From Akkermansiaceae bacterium (GTDB taxonomy: Bacteria; Verrucomicrobiota; Verrucomicrobiia; Verrucomicrobiales; Akkermansiaceae), in contig CAJIZY010000014.1 in assembly GCA_905181965.1 (NCBI GenBank), forward strand, positions 62,001 to 126,000: a DNA stretch of 64,000 bases. The letters run 5' to 3'. The notes beneath the pieces are model-generated. The model saw only the letters and a list, made by a program, of their open reading frames with translations, searched no databases and was not told where the DNA came from. Within the stretch, counting starts at the first letter, position 1; every line of letters starts with the position of its first letter. Made by a program: the position numbers and the translations under genes. Of this stretch, positions 45,199 through 54,900 are shown piece by piece.

Positions 45199-46067
45199 TG
45201 AAAATAAGTGATCCCGGAAAAACACGGCGCAGGATCACTTCCTTGCTGATTATGTTTACCTTTTTGGTGATGTCAGTGACAGGGGCACTTTCGTTTTTTC
45301 GTCCTTTTTCGATCAAGATCGTGGGGCTTCACGCCTTGATGGGATTCATCTTCATGGCATTCATCGTGGTGCATATCCTTAATAATAGTCGACAGCTGAG
45401 AGGGTATTTGAAGAGTTCTAAAATTTGGTTGATCATCGCAGTGATAGTTGGGTTAAGCGCCCTCTTCTTTTACCAACCAGCTCCGGTGAAAGCGGTTCTG
45501 GGACTGAGCCAAAATCTTGGCCCAGCCCTCGATCGATTTGAAGTGAAGGAAGATGGCATGGTTTACCAGTATGCTCCTTCCGATAATTACCGGATGGAAC
45601 TGACGGTGAAAACCGGACTGAATTTTGATCCAGAAGATCCGCCTACGATAGCGATCTGGCTCGAAAACCAAGGCGATTACCATATCAAAACCTTGCTGGG
45701 ACCTGATGAGATCAGCGCCGTGCTTCCCTATTGGTCATTCAAAAGAAAAGGGTGGGAAAAGGCGAAGGAAGAGGCGCAAAAAGACGATGAAATTGATGCT
45801 GTTTCGACCCCAACTCCCAATGGTTCTTTTGATCCCGCCGATTATATTTTACCCGCTGATTCCGACACTTCGACACCCTACAAGCTTTTCATTGAGATCA
45901 ACCAGACTGGTGATGCGCACGGAGATTACGCAGACCAACCTTCACTCGTTTACTCGGTGGAGATCGACAACCTAAGCCCCGTCACTTTCCAGATTCTCGA
46001 TTTGGTTGGCTATCCGAAGCGAGAAGATGAGAATGGAAAAGGAGGCTTGGGGACTCTACTTCGTTGA
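45198..46067 (+). CDS. Membrane protein with DUF4405-like N-terminus and DUF2271-like C-terminus
   Basis: Starting at the ATG that overlaps the preceding stop, the product is about 289 residues. Three hydrophobic helices come first: LLIMFTFLVMSVTGALSFF; GLHALMGFIFMAFIVVHILNN, with a histidine in each helix-end typical of b-type heme contacts; and IWLIIAVIVGLSALFFYQP. A periplasmic domain with TIAIWLENQGDYHIKTL, a W-containing helix and YKLFIEINQTGD follows, resembling DUF2271. Heme binding and electron transfer to the coupled flavoprotein are inferences from topology and gene overlap. Confidence 0.7.
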   Translation: MKISDPGKTRRRITSLLIMFTFLVMSVTGALSFFRPFSIKIVGLHALMGFIFMAFIVVHILNNSRQLRGYLKSSKIWLIIAVIVGLSALFFYQPAPVKAVLGLSQNLGPALDRFEVKEDGMVYQYAPSDNYRMELTVKTGLNFDPEDPPTIAIWLENQGDYHIKTLLGPDEISAVLPYWSFKRKGWEKAKEEAQKDDEIDAVSTPTPNGSFDPADYILPADSDTSTPYKLFIEINQTGDAHGDYADQPSLVYSVEIDNLSPVTFQILDLVGYPKREDENGKGGLGTLLR

Positions 46068-46173
46068 TGAAAGCTTTGGATCTGCTTTAAAGCTTGTTGA
46101 CAGTGCTCTTCTGCGAATTGATCGAGAAAAAGAAGAGAGAGAATAGAGGGGTTTGAAGCTTGGGGTCATGATT

Positions 46174-47826
46174 TTATTCCTCGGCGACTCGGAAAAATAG
46201 CTTTGGAGTATTAGCTGGAATGCTAGTGACGACGTAGCGAGTGGTGTTCCCTTGTGATTCTAGAAAATCGGCCTCTTCTTTCCAGGGGCCCATAAGATTT
46301 GGGCTAGATTCGATACGGTAGGCGCGGCCCGGTCTCGACTGCCAGGTGATCATCGCGCTCCTCGGATTTCCCGGCCTATATTCAATTGAGGTAATCGCGA
46401 GATTTCGACTACTGGTCATTCCGCCGGTCATAATGCTTTTCACTTCTTCTTGACTCAAACTACTGTCGTAAATGCGAAGATCGGCGAGGTTTCCATCGAA
46501 GCCACGGATAGCGGTGCCTTGCACGCGGCCACCTAAGGTGACAGCGAAGGGACCTCCAGTGTTTGTGGTATTGATGGGAACCGGGGTGAATAGACTTACC
46601 GCATCAAGTTGACCGTCGAGATAGAAGACAACATCGGAGATATCAGGATCGGCGTCTTCTTCAAAGATGATCGCACCATGATGCCAAAGGTCATCGTTCA
46701 CTGGGGTGGTGGCGACTGTTCTGCCACTTTGAATCTCAAGCCGGAGAGCACCGACCGGACCATCTACCGCAGATGTATTTAAGCGAGCCTGCCATTTGAG
46801 CCCGTCCTGATTGGAATTACCCCAGCCTAGGATTCCGTTGTCACCTGCCAAGCTTGTTTTAAACCAAAAAGTCAAAGATCGAGAGGCGGTGCCACCGATA
46901 CCTTCATACGGGGTGTAGAGAAGGTCGTTGTTGTTAGCGAAAAGGAGAGAATGGGAGAGGTGGTCTGGAGCGTCATCGCTCCAAGTTGGTGGGACCGGCG
47001 CAGGAGTGATGAGAGTGCCATCGTGATCTCCGCTCCCAAGATCCTCGGCGAAGGTCCCACTCCCTTCATCAAGCGGAAAATACATCACCAATCCATCAGC
47101 ACCAGGTGAGGTAGAGGATAACTGAGTAACTTCGGTGGCGGATAAGGCACGGTCATAAATACGGACGTCATCAAGTTTTCCAGAAAAGTAGTTTAAGGTA
47201 GTGCCTTGTTTTCTTCGCCCAATCGTGACTGGATCGGCGACGATGCTGGTATTGACGGGTTGGGTTGATCCGCCATTGCCACCCGGGGCTTCAGCCACCC
47301 CATCGATGTAGTGGATCACGGTGCCTAATTCGCCTGCTCCCTGTGGGTAGACGCTGGTGACATGGTGCCAATTTCCGTCATTAATAGATGTGCTCCCGAT
47401 GGTATAATCTCCTTGGGTCTCGGTCCGGATCGCTCCAACAGGTCCATTTGTAGCGTTGTCGTTGAGCCTGATATGCCATTTGGCTCCATTGCTTGTTGAG
47501 TTTCCCCATGCAATGATTCCGTTAGCTCCGGTCATGGTTGTTTTCATCCAAAATGAAACTGTTCGCGGGGCACTACCGGCGATCCCGACGTATGTCGTAT
47601 CAAGATATTGGGTCGTTCCGTCGAGATCGAGAGAGGCAGAATTGGCAAAAAGGGTAGCGGGAATTTCGGTAGACCAAGCGGTGGACGTGGTCACGCTGGC
47701 GTCATTTTTATTTTTTGAAGAATCGGCATAGATCGTTCCATTGCCTTCATTAAATAGCCAATGTCCGACCAAATCTGCGCTTACGTTTCCAATAAAAAAT
47801 AAATTTACGGCAAGAAGCTTTCTCAT
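46174..47826 (-). CDS. Secreted protein with two LamG (concanavalin-like) domains
   Basis: From ATG 47826 the protein is about 550 residues with a signal peptide (RKLLAVNLFFIGNVSA). Two LamG/concanavalin A-like domains follow: residues 20-240 (LVGHWLFNEGNG, LDLDGTTQYLDT, TVSFWMKTT, LDDVRIYDRALSATEV) and 245-460 (LVMYFPLDEGSG, LTFWFKTSL, LADLRIYDSSLSQEEV). The last 80 residues form a short domain (AMITWQSRPGRAYRIESSPNL, then LFFRVAEE) resembling the C-termini of the CotH proteins and others in the window. It likely binds a polysaccharide or surface ligand; no catalytic motif is seen. Confidence 0.83.
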   Translation of the reverse strand: MRKLLAVNLFFIGNVSADLVGHWLFNEGNGTIYADSSKNKNDASVTTSTAWSTEIPATLFANSASLDLDGTTQYLDTTYVGIAGSAPRTVSFWMKTTMTGANGIIAWGNSTSNGAKWHIRLNDNATNGPVGAIRTETQGDYTIGSTSINDGNWHHVTSVYPQGAGELGTVIHYIDGVAEAPGGNGGSTQPVNTSIVADPVTIGRRKQGTTLNYFSGKLDDVRIYDRALSATEVTQLSSTSPGADGLVMYFPLDEGSGTFAEDLGSGDHDGTLITPAPVPPTWSDDAPDHLSHSLLFANNNDLLYTPYEGIGGTASRSLTFWFKTSLAGDNGILGWGNSNQDGLKWQARLNTSAVDGPVGALRLEIQSGRTVATTPVNDDLWHHGAIIFEEDADPDISDVVFYLDGQLDAVSLFTPVPINTTNTGGPFAVTLGGRVQGTAIRGFDGNLADLRIYDSSLSQEEVKSIMTGGMTSSRNLAITSIEYRPGNPRSAMITWQSRPGRAYRIESSPNLMGPWKEEADFLESQGNTTRYVVTSIPANTPKLFFRVAEE

Positions 47827-47938
47827 CTTAAGGGGAATCAAATTTTTTGATGATACCTTTTAGCAAATCTAAAATCGCAATAGGCTTAAGTCGTCCTATA
47901 GATTACTGAGCTATCATCGGGAAGAGAATGATTGTTTT

Positions 47939-48853
47939 TTAAAAATCGCTCTTTGAAAGCTCTTTAGCACATTTTTCAACCCGGGCGGCATCGCTCGGCT
48001 CAAGCGAGCTCATTAAGGGCAGAGTAGGGCCGGTCTTGCCAATTTTAGTGGAGGCAACGGCTTCGTGAAGGACTCGGATGGGATTGATTTCATTACGAAG
48101 ATTTTCGAGTGGTTGGAATGTCTTCCGGATGGTCTCGGCGATGTCAAGCTGGCCGCTATTAATGGCGGTGAGCATTTTCTGTGAGAGATCAGGCCGAATA
48201 CAAACACAGCCGGATGTGAAGCCGTTAATCTGAAAGCGAGTAAGATGGGTAATCGCGGGTTGCTCACCGATCCCGCTGACAATAAGTCGAGGATCGACCA
48301 CTTCGACGAGTCGTGAGAGATAATGATCCTTCGCAGGATCATCTCGAACGATAGCGTATTTGATCCAAGAAACGAGGCCGTCGTTAACGAGTTGAGCAAC
48401 GGTTTCTGGTTCGAGGTAGCCTTCGAATTTGATATAAAGGACGGCTGGTTTCCCCAAAGTTTCAACAAACTTGCGAAAGCCAGTGGCGACGCCGGTATCA
48501 GTCGTAAGGCCCTGCATAGGAAGAATCATTACGGTGGGAAAGTTGAAGTTACGAAGAGTGGTAATTTGATCCATCATCGTGCCATAAGCTGGACCAACGG
48601 ATGGGACAATAAGGGTATTCTCTGCGCTTTCTGTAGAGATGATTTCGAGGGCTTCTGCGTATTCGCTGGGGGCGATGTGGTAGAAGTTTGCATTGCCTCC
48701 GTAAAGAAGCGTGGAGATGCCTCCGGCTTCAATATGACGGATGATTTTTCTGTTTTCTCCGCGGTTGATTTTGAGTTCCGCATCACGGGCCAAAGGGGGG
48801 ACCGCAATGACAGAAGAATTGAGTTGCTCGGGAGTAACTGGTGAGGTTTGCAT
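47939..48853 (-). CDS. DapA-family (DHDPS/NAL-like) aldolase or dehydratase
   Basis: The 304-residue product is a class I aldolase-type TIM barrel: VIAVPPLARDAELKINRGENRKIIRHIEAGGISTLLYGG at the N-terminus, a PSVG turn, and the Schiff-base lysine in VSWIKYAIVRDDP. Family members act on 2-keto-3-deoxy sugar acids, N-acetylneuraminate or dihydrodipicolinate. The gene lies 12 bases after the IlvD/Edd-type sugar-acid dehydratase gene, so a role as 2-keto-3-deoxy-acid dehydratase or aldolase in the same pathway is the best guess. The exact substrate is not readable from sequence. Confidence 0.82.
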   Translation of the reverse strand: MQTSPVTPEQLNSSVIAVPPLARDAELKINRGENRKIIRHIEAGGISTLLYGGNANFYHIAPSEYAEALEIISTESAENTLIVPSVGPAYGTMMDQITTLRNFNFPTVMILPMQGLTTDTGVATGFRKFVETLGKPAVLYIKFEGYLEPETVAQLVNDGLVSWIKYAIVRDDPAKDHYLSRLVEVVDPRLIVSGIGEQPAITHLTRFQINGFTSGCVCIRPDLSQKMLTAINSGQLDIAETIRKTFQPLENLRNEINPIRVLHEAVASTKIGKTGPTLPLMSSLEPSDAARVEKCAKELSKSDF

Positions 48854-48865
48854 GATGTTAAAAAC

Positions 48866-50594
48866 TTAGTGGATACCGGGGTTGGGTGTGCAGGAACCAT
48901 CGTTATGAAGGAAGCGGAAGTCGCAGCCTTCATTGGCTTGGGTGACTTCGTCTTGAAAGAGTTTTCCGTATCCGCGCGAGTAGTGTTTTTCGGGTGGGGT
49001 CCAGGCCGCGTGACGTTCTCTCAAGTCTTCCTCGCTTACGTGTAAGGTGATTTTTCGGTTTGTAAGATCAAGTTCTACGAGGTCCCCATCTTCGACCAAC
49101 GCGAGTGGACCACCAACAGCGGCTTCGGGTGAGACGTGAAGAACACAGGTGCCATAGGAAGTACCGGACATGCGGGCATCAGAGATCCGAAGGATGTCAC
49201 GCACTCCTTTTTCGAGAAGGTATTTTGGGATTGGAAGCATGCCTGATTCAGGAATTCCGGGAGCACCGATGGGACCTGCATTTTGCATGATGAGGACATG
49301 GTTTTCGGTGATACCGAGAGCAGGATCATGAATCCGTTTCTGAACGTCGGGGTAGTCTTTAAAAACGACGGCGGGTCCTTTGTGATGCAGATACTCTGGC
49401 GTGGCAGCCGAGGTTTTTATGACGGCGCCATCGGGAGCTAGGTTGCCACCTAGAATTGCGGTGCCGCCTTGTTGGGCGATCGGGTTGTTGAGAGTTCGAA
49501 TCACGTCGTCGTTGTAAACTTCCGATCCATCAAGGCATTCGCCAAGTGTCTTGCCAAAAACGGTGGGAGTGTCGAGGTGAAGGTGGTCACGAATACGATT
49601 GAGAAGAGCGGGAAGTCCTCCAGCATCAAAGAAGTCTGCCATAACATATTTCCCGGACGGCCTCAGGTTAGCGAGAACGGGAGTTTTTGCTGAAATTTCA
49701 TCGAAAAGCTCAAGTGGTAGATCAACGCTGGCGCGCTTCGCGAGTGCGGTAATATGGATAATGGCGTTGGTGGAACCGCCGATGGCCATGTCAGCGGTGA
49801 TGGCGTTTTCGAAGGACTCGCGCGTGAGGTAGAGAGAGGGCTTGAGGTCCTCCCAGACCATGTTCAACGATGCGGAGTCCGCAGGCTGCGGCCATGCGTG
49901 AGTGCGCAGCGTGAACCGCTGGGATGGAAGAGGCTCCAGGTAGAGTCAGCCCCAGGGTTTCGGTGATGGATGTCATAGTCGAAGCGGTGCCCATCGTCAT
50001 GCAGTGGCCGGGGCCGGGAGTGATATGGTCTTCGAAGTCTTCCCAATCTTCACAGGAAAGATTGCCTGCTCCGCGTTCGGCCCAATATTTCCAGACATCT
50101 GACCCCGAGGCTAGAGGCTCGCCACGCCAGGAGGCCCGCATCATGGCGCCTCCGGGCATGAATACGATGGGGATGTCGACCATTATGGCACCCATCAGAA
50201 GAGCGGGAACGGTCTTGTCGCATCCTCCCATAAGGACGGCTCCATCCACAGGATGGGCACGCAGGGTTTCCTCTACCTCCATCGCGAGCATATTGCGATA
50301 GAGCATGGAGGTGGGTTTCATGAAGGTCTCGCTTAGGCCCATGACTGGCATTTCGACGGGATAACCACCGGCTTGCCAGATCCCACGCTTGATTTCTTCT
50401 GCGCGCTGTCGGAAGTGGGAATGGCAGGGGAGGAGGTCGTTCCAGGTGTTGAGAATGGCAATCACGGGCTTCCCTTTGTATTCCTCGTCGTTGATGCCGA
50501 GTTGCTTGTGCCGGGAACGGTGGCCGAAGGCACGGAGATCGTCCGGAGCGAAGAAGCGATGTGAGCGAAGTTGGTCGGGTGAGAGGCGGCTCAT
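48866..50594 (-). CDS. IlvD/Edd-family sugar-acid dehydratase, frameshifted
   Basis: IlvD/Edd enzymes remove water from aldonic or dihydroxy acids using an iron-sulfur cluster. The N-terminal frame (49791-50594) shows the three cluster cysteines: C57 (NTWNDLLPCHSHF), C125 (LMGGCDKTVPALLMG) and C198 (PGPGHCMTMGTASTM). After CGLRIVE one extra base at about 49862 shifts the frame. The second frame resumes with MVWEDLKPSLYLTRESFENAI and ends with RMSGTSYGTCVLHVSPEAAVGGPLA and the HYSRGYGKLF tail, to 48866. The repaired length is 575 residues. The cysteine pattern and the ISDARMSG motif fit arabinonate/xylonate dehydratases better than biosynthetic IlvD (inference). Confidence 0.88.
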
Positions 50595-50684
50595 GTGTTG
50601 ATTGAGATTGGAGGAAAGAGCGTGCGGGGGAAAGAGAGGAATTTTTGAATGGCTCGATGAGGGAGGATTAGTGAGGGTGGGTTG

Positions 50685-51992
50685 ATGGGAGCGATTGAAA
50701 TTTGCCTGGTTGGGCTGGCGGTGGTGATTCTTTCGATTTTAGGGCTCCGGCTGCATGCCTTTCTCGGATTGTTGCTGGGAGCCTTCGTGGTATCGATTCT
50801 GACACCTGGGGTAGGTGTGGAGGCGATGAATCGGGTCGCGGAAGGATTTGGAACGGGCTGCCGGAAGATCGGAATCTTGATCGCGCTTGCCGCGATCATC
50901 GGGCAGTGCCTTTTAGTGAGTGGGGCTGCGGAACGAATCGTAAAAGGATTGCTTTCGCTTTTTGGAGTGAAGCGCGCTCCAGTCGCTTTTCTGGGAAGTG
51001 GGTTTGTGCTCGGAATCCCAGTGTTTTTTGACACGGTTTTTTATCTTATGTTACCTTTGGTCCGAGCCTTTTCTCGCACGAATCCAAAGGTCTATCTTCT
51101 TGCGCTTTTGAGTGTAGTGGCGGGGGCGAGTATGGCCCATTCGCTGGTGCCGCCTACCCCGGGGCCTTTGTTAGTAGCGGATCGTCTTGAGGTGAGTTTA
51201 GGAGTGTTGATCCCGGCAGGGTTGATGCTGGGAGTGGTGACGATTTCGGTGGGGTATGGTTATGCGCGTTGGGCGAACAGAAAGTTTGAAATCACCTATC
51301 GCGAGATTGAAGGTCCTCAAATTGAGTTTGAGGAACAGAAAGAATTACCCGGGCTAGGTTGGTCTTTACTACCGATTCTTCTGCCCTTAATCCTGATTAG
51401 TCTAGGCACCTTTTTAGGGGTGAAGGGAGATCTTCCAGGATGGCTTCAGATCGTGAGTGGAAAAAATATAGCAATGGCATTGGGTGCGGGAATGGCGGTG
51501 ATATTAGCTGCCAAATATTGCGAATTGAAAAAAGTGATTAACGAGGCGCTATCGAGCGGTGGCGTGATTATTCTCATTACGGCGGCCGGTGCGGCATTTG
51601 GAGCCGTTTTAAAAGACACCGGGATTGGCAGCGAGCTTTCGGGGATGGTGGGAAGCGGCGGTGGAGTGCTACTACTAGCTTTCGTCCTGACAGCTTTGGT
51701 TCGGTTTGCACAAGGCTCGGCCACTGTAGCGATGATTACGGCGGTAGGAATTGTTGCTCCTATAGTTTTGGATGCCGAGTTGGGGTTCCATTCGGTTTAT
51801 GTGGCGCTTGCGATCGGTTGTGGGTCGAAACCCTTGCCGTGGATGAATGACAGCGGGTTTTGGATCGTCTCGAAGATGTCTGGTATGAATGAGACCGAAA
51901 CCTTGAAGACTTTTTCGGTGATGTTGTCCCTGATGGGAGTTGTGGGATTCGCAGTGGTTTGGCTAGCGAGTGTTTTGATACCGATGGGCTAA
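50685..51992 (+). CDS. GntP-family gluconate/sugar-acid permease
   Basis: From ATG 50685 the product is 435 residues with about 12 hydrophobic segments. GntP hallmarks are SGAAERIVKGLL, FVLGIPVFFDTVFYLMLPLV, SMAHSLVPPTPGPLLVAD, QGSATVAMITAVGIVAPI and GCGSKPLPWMNDSGFWIVSKMSG. The family imports gluconate and related sugar acids by proton symport. It is divergent from the dehydratase gene, with about 90 bases between. Together they suggest uptake and dehydration of a sugar acid. A TTG one codon upstream is a less likely start. Confidence 0.93.
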   Translation: MGAIEICLVGLAVVILSILGLRLHAFLGLLLGAFVVSILTPGVGVEAMNRVAEGFGTGCRKIGILIALAAIIGQCLLVSGAAERIVKGLLSLFGVKRAPVAFLGSGFVLGIPVFFDTVFYLMLPLVRAFSRTNPKVYLLALLSVVAGASMAHSLVPPTPGPLLVADRLEVSLGVLIPAGLMLGVVTISVGYGYARWANRKFEITYREIEGPQIEFEEQKELPGLGWSLLPILLPLILISLGTFLGVKGDLPGWLQIVSGKNIAMALGAGMAVILAAKYCELKKVINEALSSGGVIILITAAGAAFGAVLKDTGIGSELSGMVGSGGGVLLLAFVLTALVRFAQGSATVAMITAVGIVAPIVLDAELGFHSVYVALAIGCGSKPLPWMNDSGFWIVSKMSGMNETETLKTFSVMLSLMGVVGFAVVWLASVLIPMG

Positions 51993-51999
51993 TGCTTCA

Positions 52000-54900
52000 C
52001 TAGTTAGTAACCCGAAGCCGGACAAACTGGCTGGAGTCGTCGTTCAGGGGGAGGGGCGCGCGCCAGACTTCGGTGGCGGTGCCATCGCCATTATTGGTTA
52101 CCGAAACTGGGATGGCTGTATTATCATTCCACCCGGTAAGATCGTCGGACAGCTCCACGGTAAAGGTGAGTTCGGAAGCAGCGAGATTCCGTTGGAACGT
52201 GAGAGTCAGATAGCGATCAGTAACCCCATCGACCTCGATCAACTCAGTTGCTCCTGATGGAAGGCGATGGCTCGAATCGCTCATGGGGTCGGAGTCCAAG
52301 GCATACTCGAGAAGGTTATTCATACCATCGCTATCATTGTCGCCGGTCATGGAGGCTCCGGCGCCCAGGCCAATGCTCTGAGCCCACAACTCGAAGTTCG
52401 AAGTGCCGGGCCCGGTAATACCAGGGGTACCACCGGCCTGTTGACTTGCTTGCCAGGCTAGGGGGTTTGAATGATCACCGGGAAGGGTTTCGGTGGGTAG
52501 GATGAGAGTGAGGCTGGAGCCTCCTCCATCGGGAGAAGTTGGCCAAGGGGCATTGTCATCATAGGTAAATTCGATGATGGCGGTGCCAGAGCCGAGCGAG
52601 AGTTTGAGGTTCTCTCCTCCGTTGCTCAATTTATCGTTGAGATCCCATTCGCCTGCGATCGGAAGCCCGGCTCCGTAGCGTGAAGCGAATGCTGTCTGGT
52701 TTTTCACGATGAGAAGAAAAGCCCCTGGTTCGATTATGGTTCCCGGCGAAAAATCAAAATCGATTCCCTTGGTAAAGCGAGCATCGGTCATATCGATGGG
52801 AGTTGTTCCAATGTTTTGAAGCTCGAGGTATTCGAAATCTGAATCAGTCCATCCCATGGCTTGTTCCGTTGCACTGGCCGGGCCAGGATGGTAGTGGACT
52901 TCGGTGATGCGGAGATCGTCGACGAATGGACTGATGTCCGGAGATGAAACCATAAACTCGGCGGACTCGGACCAGTGGCTCCAGCGCCCGGCGGTGTCCT
53001 GATGTCGGACGCGAACACGATAGGTTTGGCCGGGTCTGGCTAAAACTGTCGGGAAGAGGTAGTCCGAATCGAAGGAGCTCAATTCGCCTGAAGTGTCAGG
53101 ATTTCCGATTTCATAGAGGTAAGGATCTCCAGGAACATAGTTTGCTGTGGTGGGATCGTAGATCTCGGAAATTCGCCATTCCATTTTTGCAAACGAAGTA
53201 GCTGAATTGTAGTTACTAGAGGTGAAAAGCAGTCCATTACTGGGAAATCCAGCTGCCCCTGAGTAAGTTAGGATTGGAGTGGTTGGAATACTATTGTTTT
53301 GGGTGAGGAGGCTCCTTTCCATCCAGCTTCCGCGGGAGATAATGTAGTTTTTAGCGCCCTGAACCATTCCTCCGAAGCCCTTATCGGAGGCGACGTCGTA
53401 ATAGCGGTCGGGGTGATTGATCCGTGGGTTGTTGTCCCATAGCCGGCGATCGGCGCTGACTAGCGAAGGGGCTCCCGGAGTCCAAACGTCTTGCACCATT
53501 TCATCGATTAATTTATAACCTTCATCTGAGTTATAGAGGAGGTCCATGATTTCGCGGACGCGATTCTGGTAGCGGGTGTTGAAAGCCGGGTTTTGCGCGA
53601 CCTTTGATTTAAAATCATGATTGCCATTACCATACATGTTGTTGGCCCAGGTAAGGTCGAGATCCCATGGGTGCACCTCAAATTTAGAAGTCTCCGGGTT
53701 GTGATAGTAGAAGTAGTTTTTACCACCGGCGATGTCGTAGTGATGGATGCCTTCGACGATGGTCCGGTAACTGAGATACTTTTCGATATCGAGGTTGTCT
53801 TCCCACCATTGGGCGCTTGGTGTTCTGTTTCGATAGGCACTGATGAAGCTGCTGACATCACTGCGGTTATCCACCTGGGTCGGGCCTTGGTTGTTGGAGC
53901 TGCCGCTGTTTCCCTTCAATTTTGTAAAGATTACCGTCGGGCAGGTCGTGCTCATCAAGATACTGGCCGTCTAATTGTTCGATGGCAAGATAGAGGCCGT
54001 AGTAGTCGCCTTCGTATTGATTTGCTCCAGTCGGGCTGGCTTGATCAATAACATAGAATTGAGCATAGTGTGTGTTGCATGCCTCTACTCCGCTGAGCTC
54101 GAAGAGTTTGAACCCCACGCCTTCTAACAGTCCTTGTTCGCCGCGGTGGTTGAAGTTTACTTGCTGAACGAGGGATGAGAAATTCAGTTTGTTCCAAGGC
54201 TGGGAATATTTTTCGCCATAGCGATCGCGTGCTTCAAATCGTTGGCCACGACCGAAATCAAATTTCCAGAAATTTTTGCCATACTGGTAACGATGGACGC
54301 CGCCGCGGGGGCGGTATTGGATGTGGTCGTAAACTCGGCCGTCATAGACCATGGTGCCGGGCCAAAGGTATTCCGAGCCTCCGTATCCCCCAAACTGGGA
54401 ATCATCTACCCAAGTGTTTTTGCTCAGGAGGAAGTAGGTCGCAATACTCGACATCAACGAACCCGGGTAGTTCACGGGCGCGTCCCCTCCACGGATGGAT
54501 CCGCTCCAGTCGGGAGTCCCATCATAAATAAAGTAGGCAAAATTAGGTTGGGGATCATCCTTATAGGGCACTGTGATTTCGGCGCCGGGAGTGTCGCCGG
54601 CCAGTATTCGATAACGAATCAGGCGACGATTTGTTTGTAGGGTAGCGGGTAATGTGACCGTAAAAATAGAGTCGAAAGCGAGGGCATCCCCACCCGTTCC
54701 ACCGTCGGTCATGATGAGGTCGGTCCATTCGTCAGGGTCTTCGTAGCGGGGGTCTTCATTAGAGGTTCCGTTGCTGTTGAACTTGAGATAGCGGGAGAAG
54801 TAGTCGCCTGGATTCACGACTTGATACTGCAAGGTTACGGAACCGACGCCGTCGGGGTCGGAGATCTTGGCTGTAACCACGACGGCTTGGCCTGAGGTTG

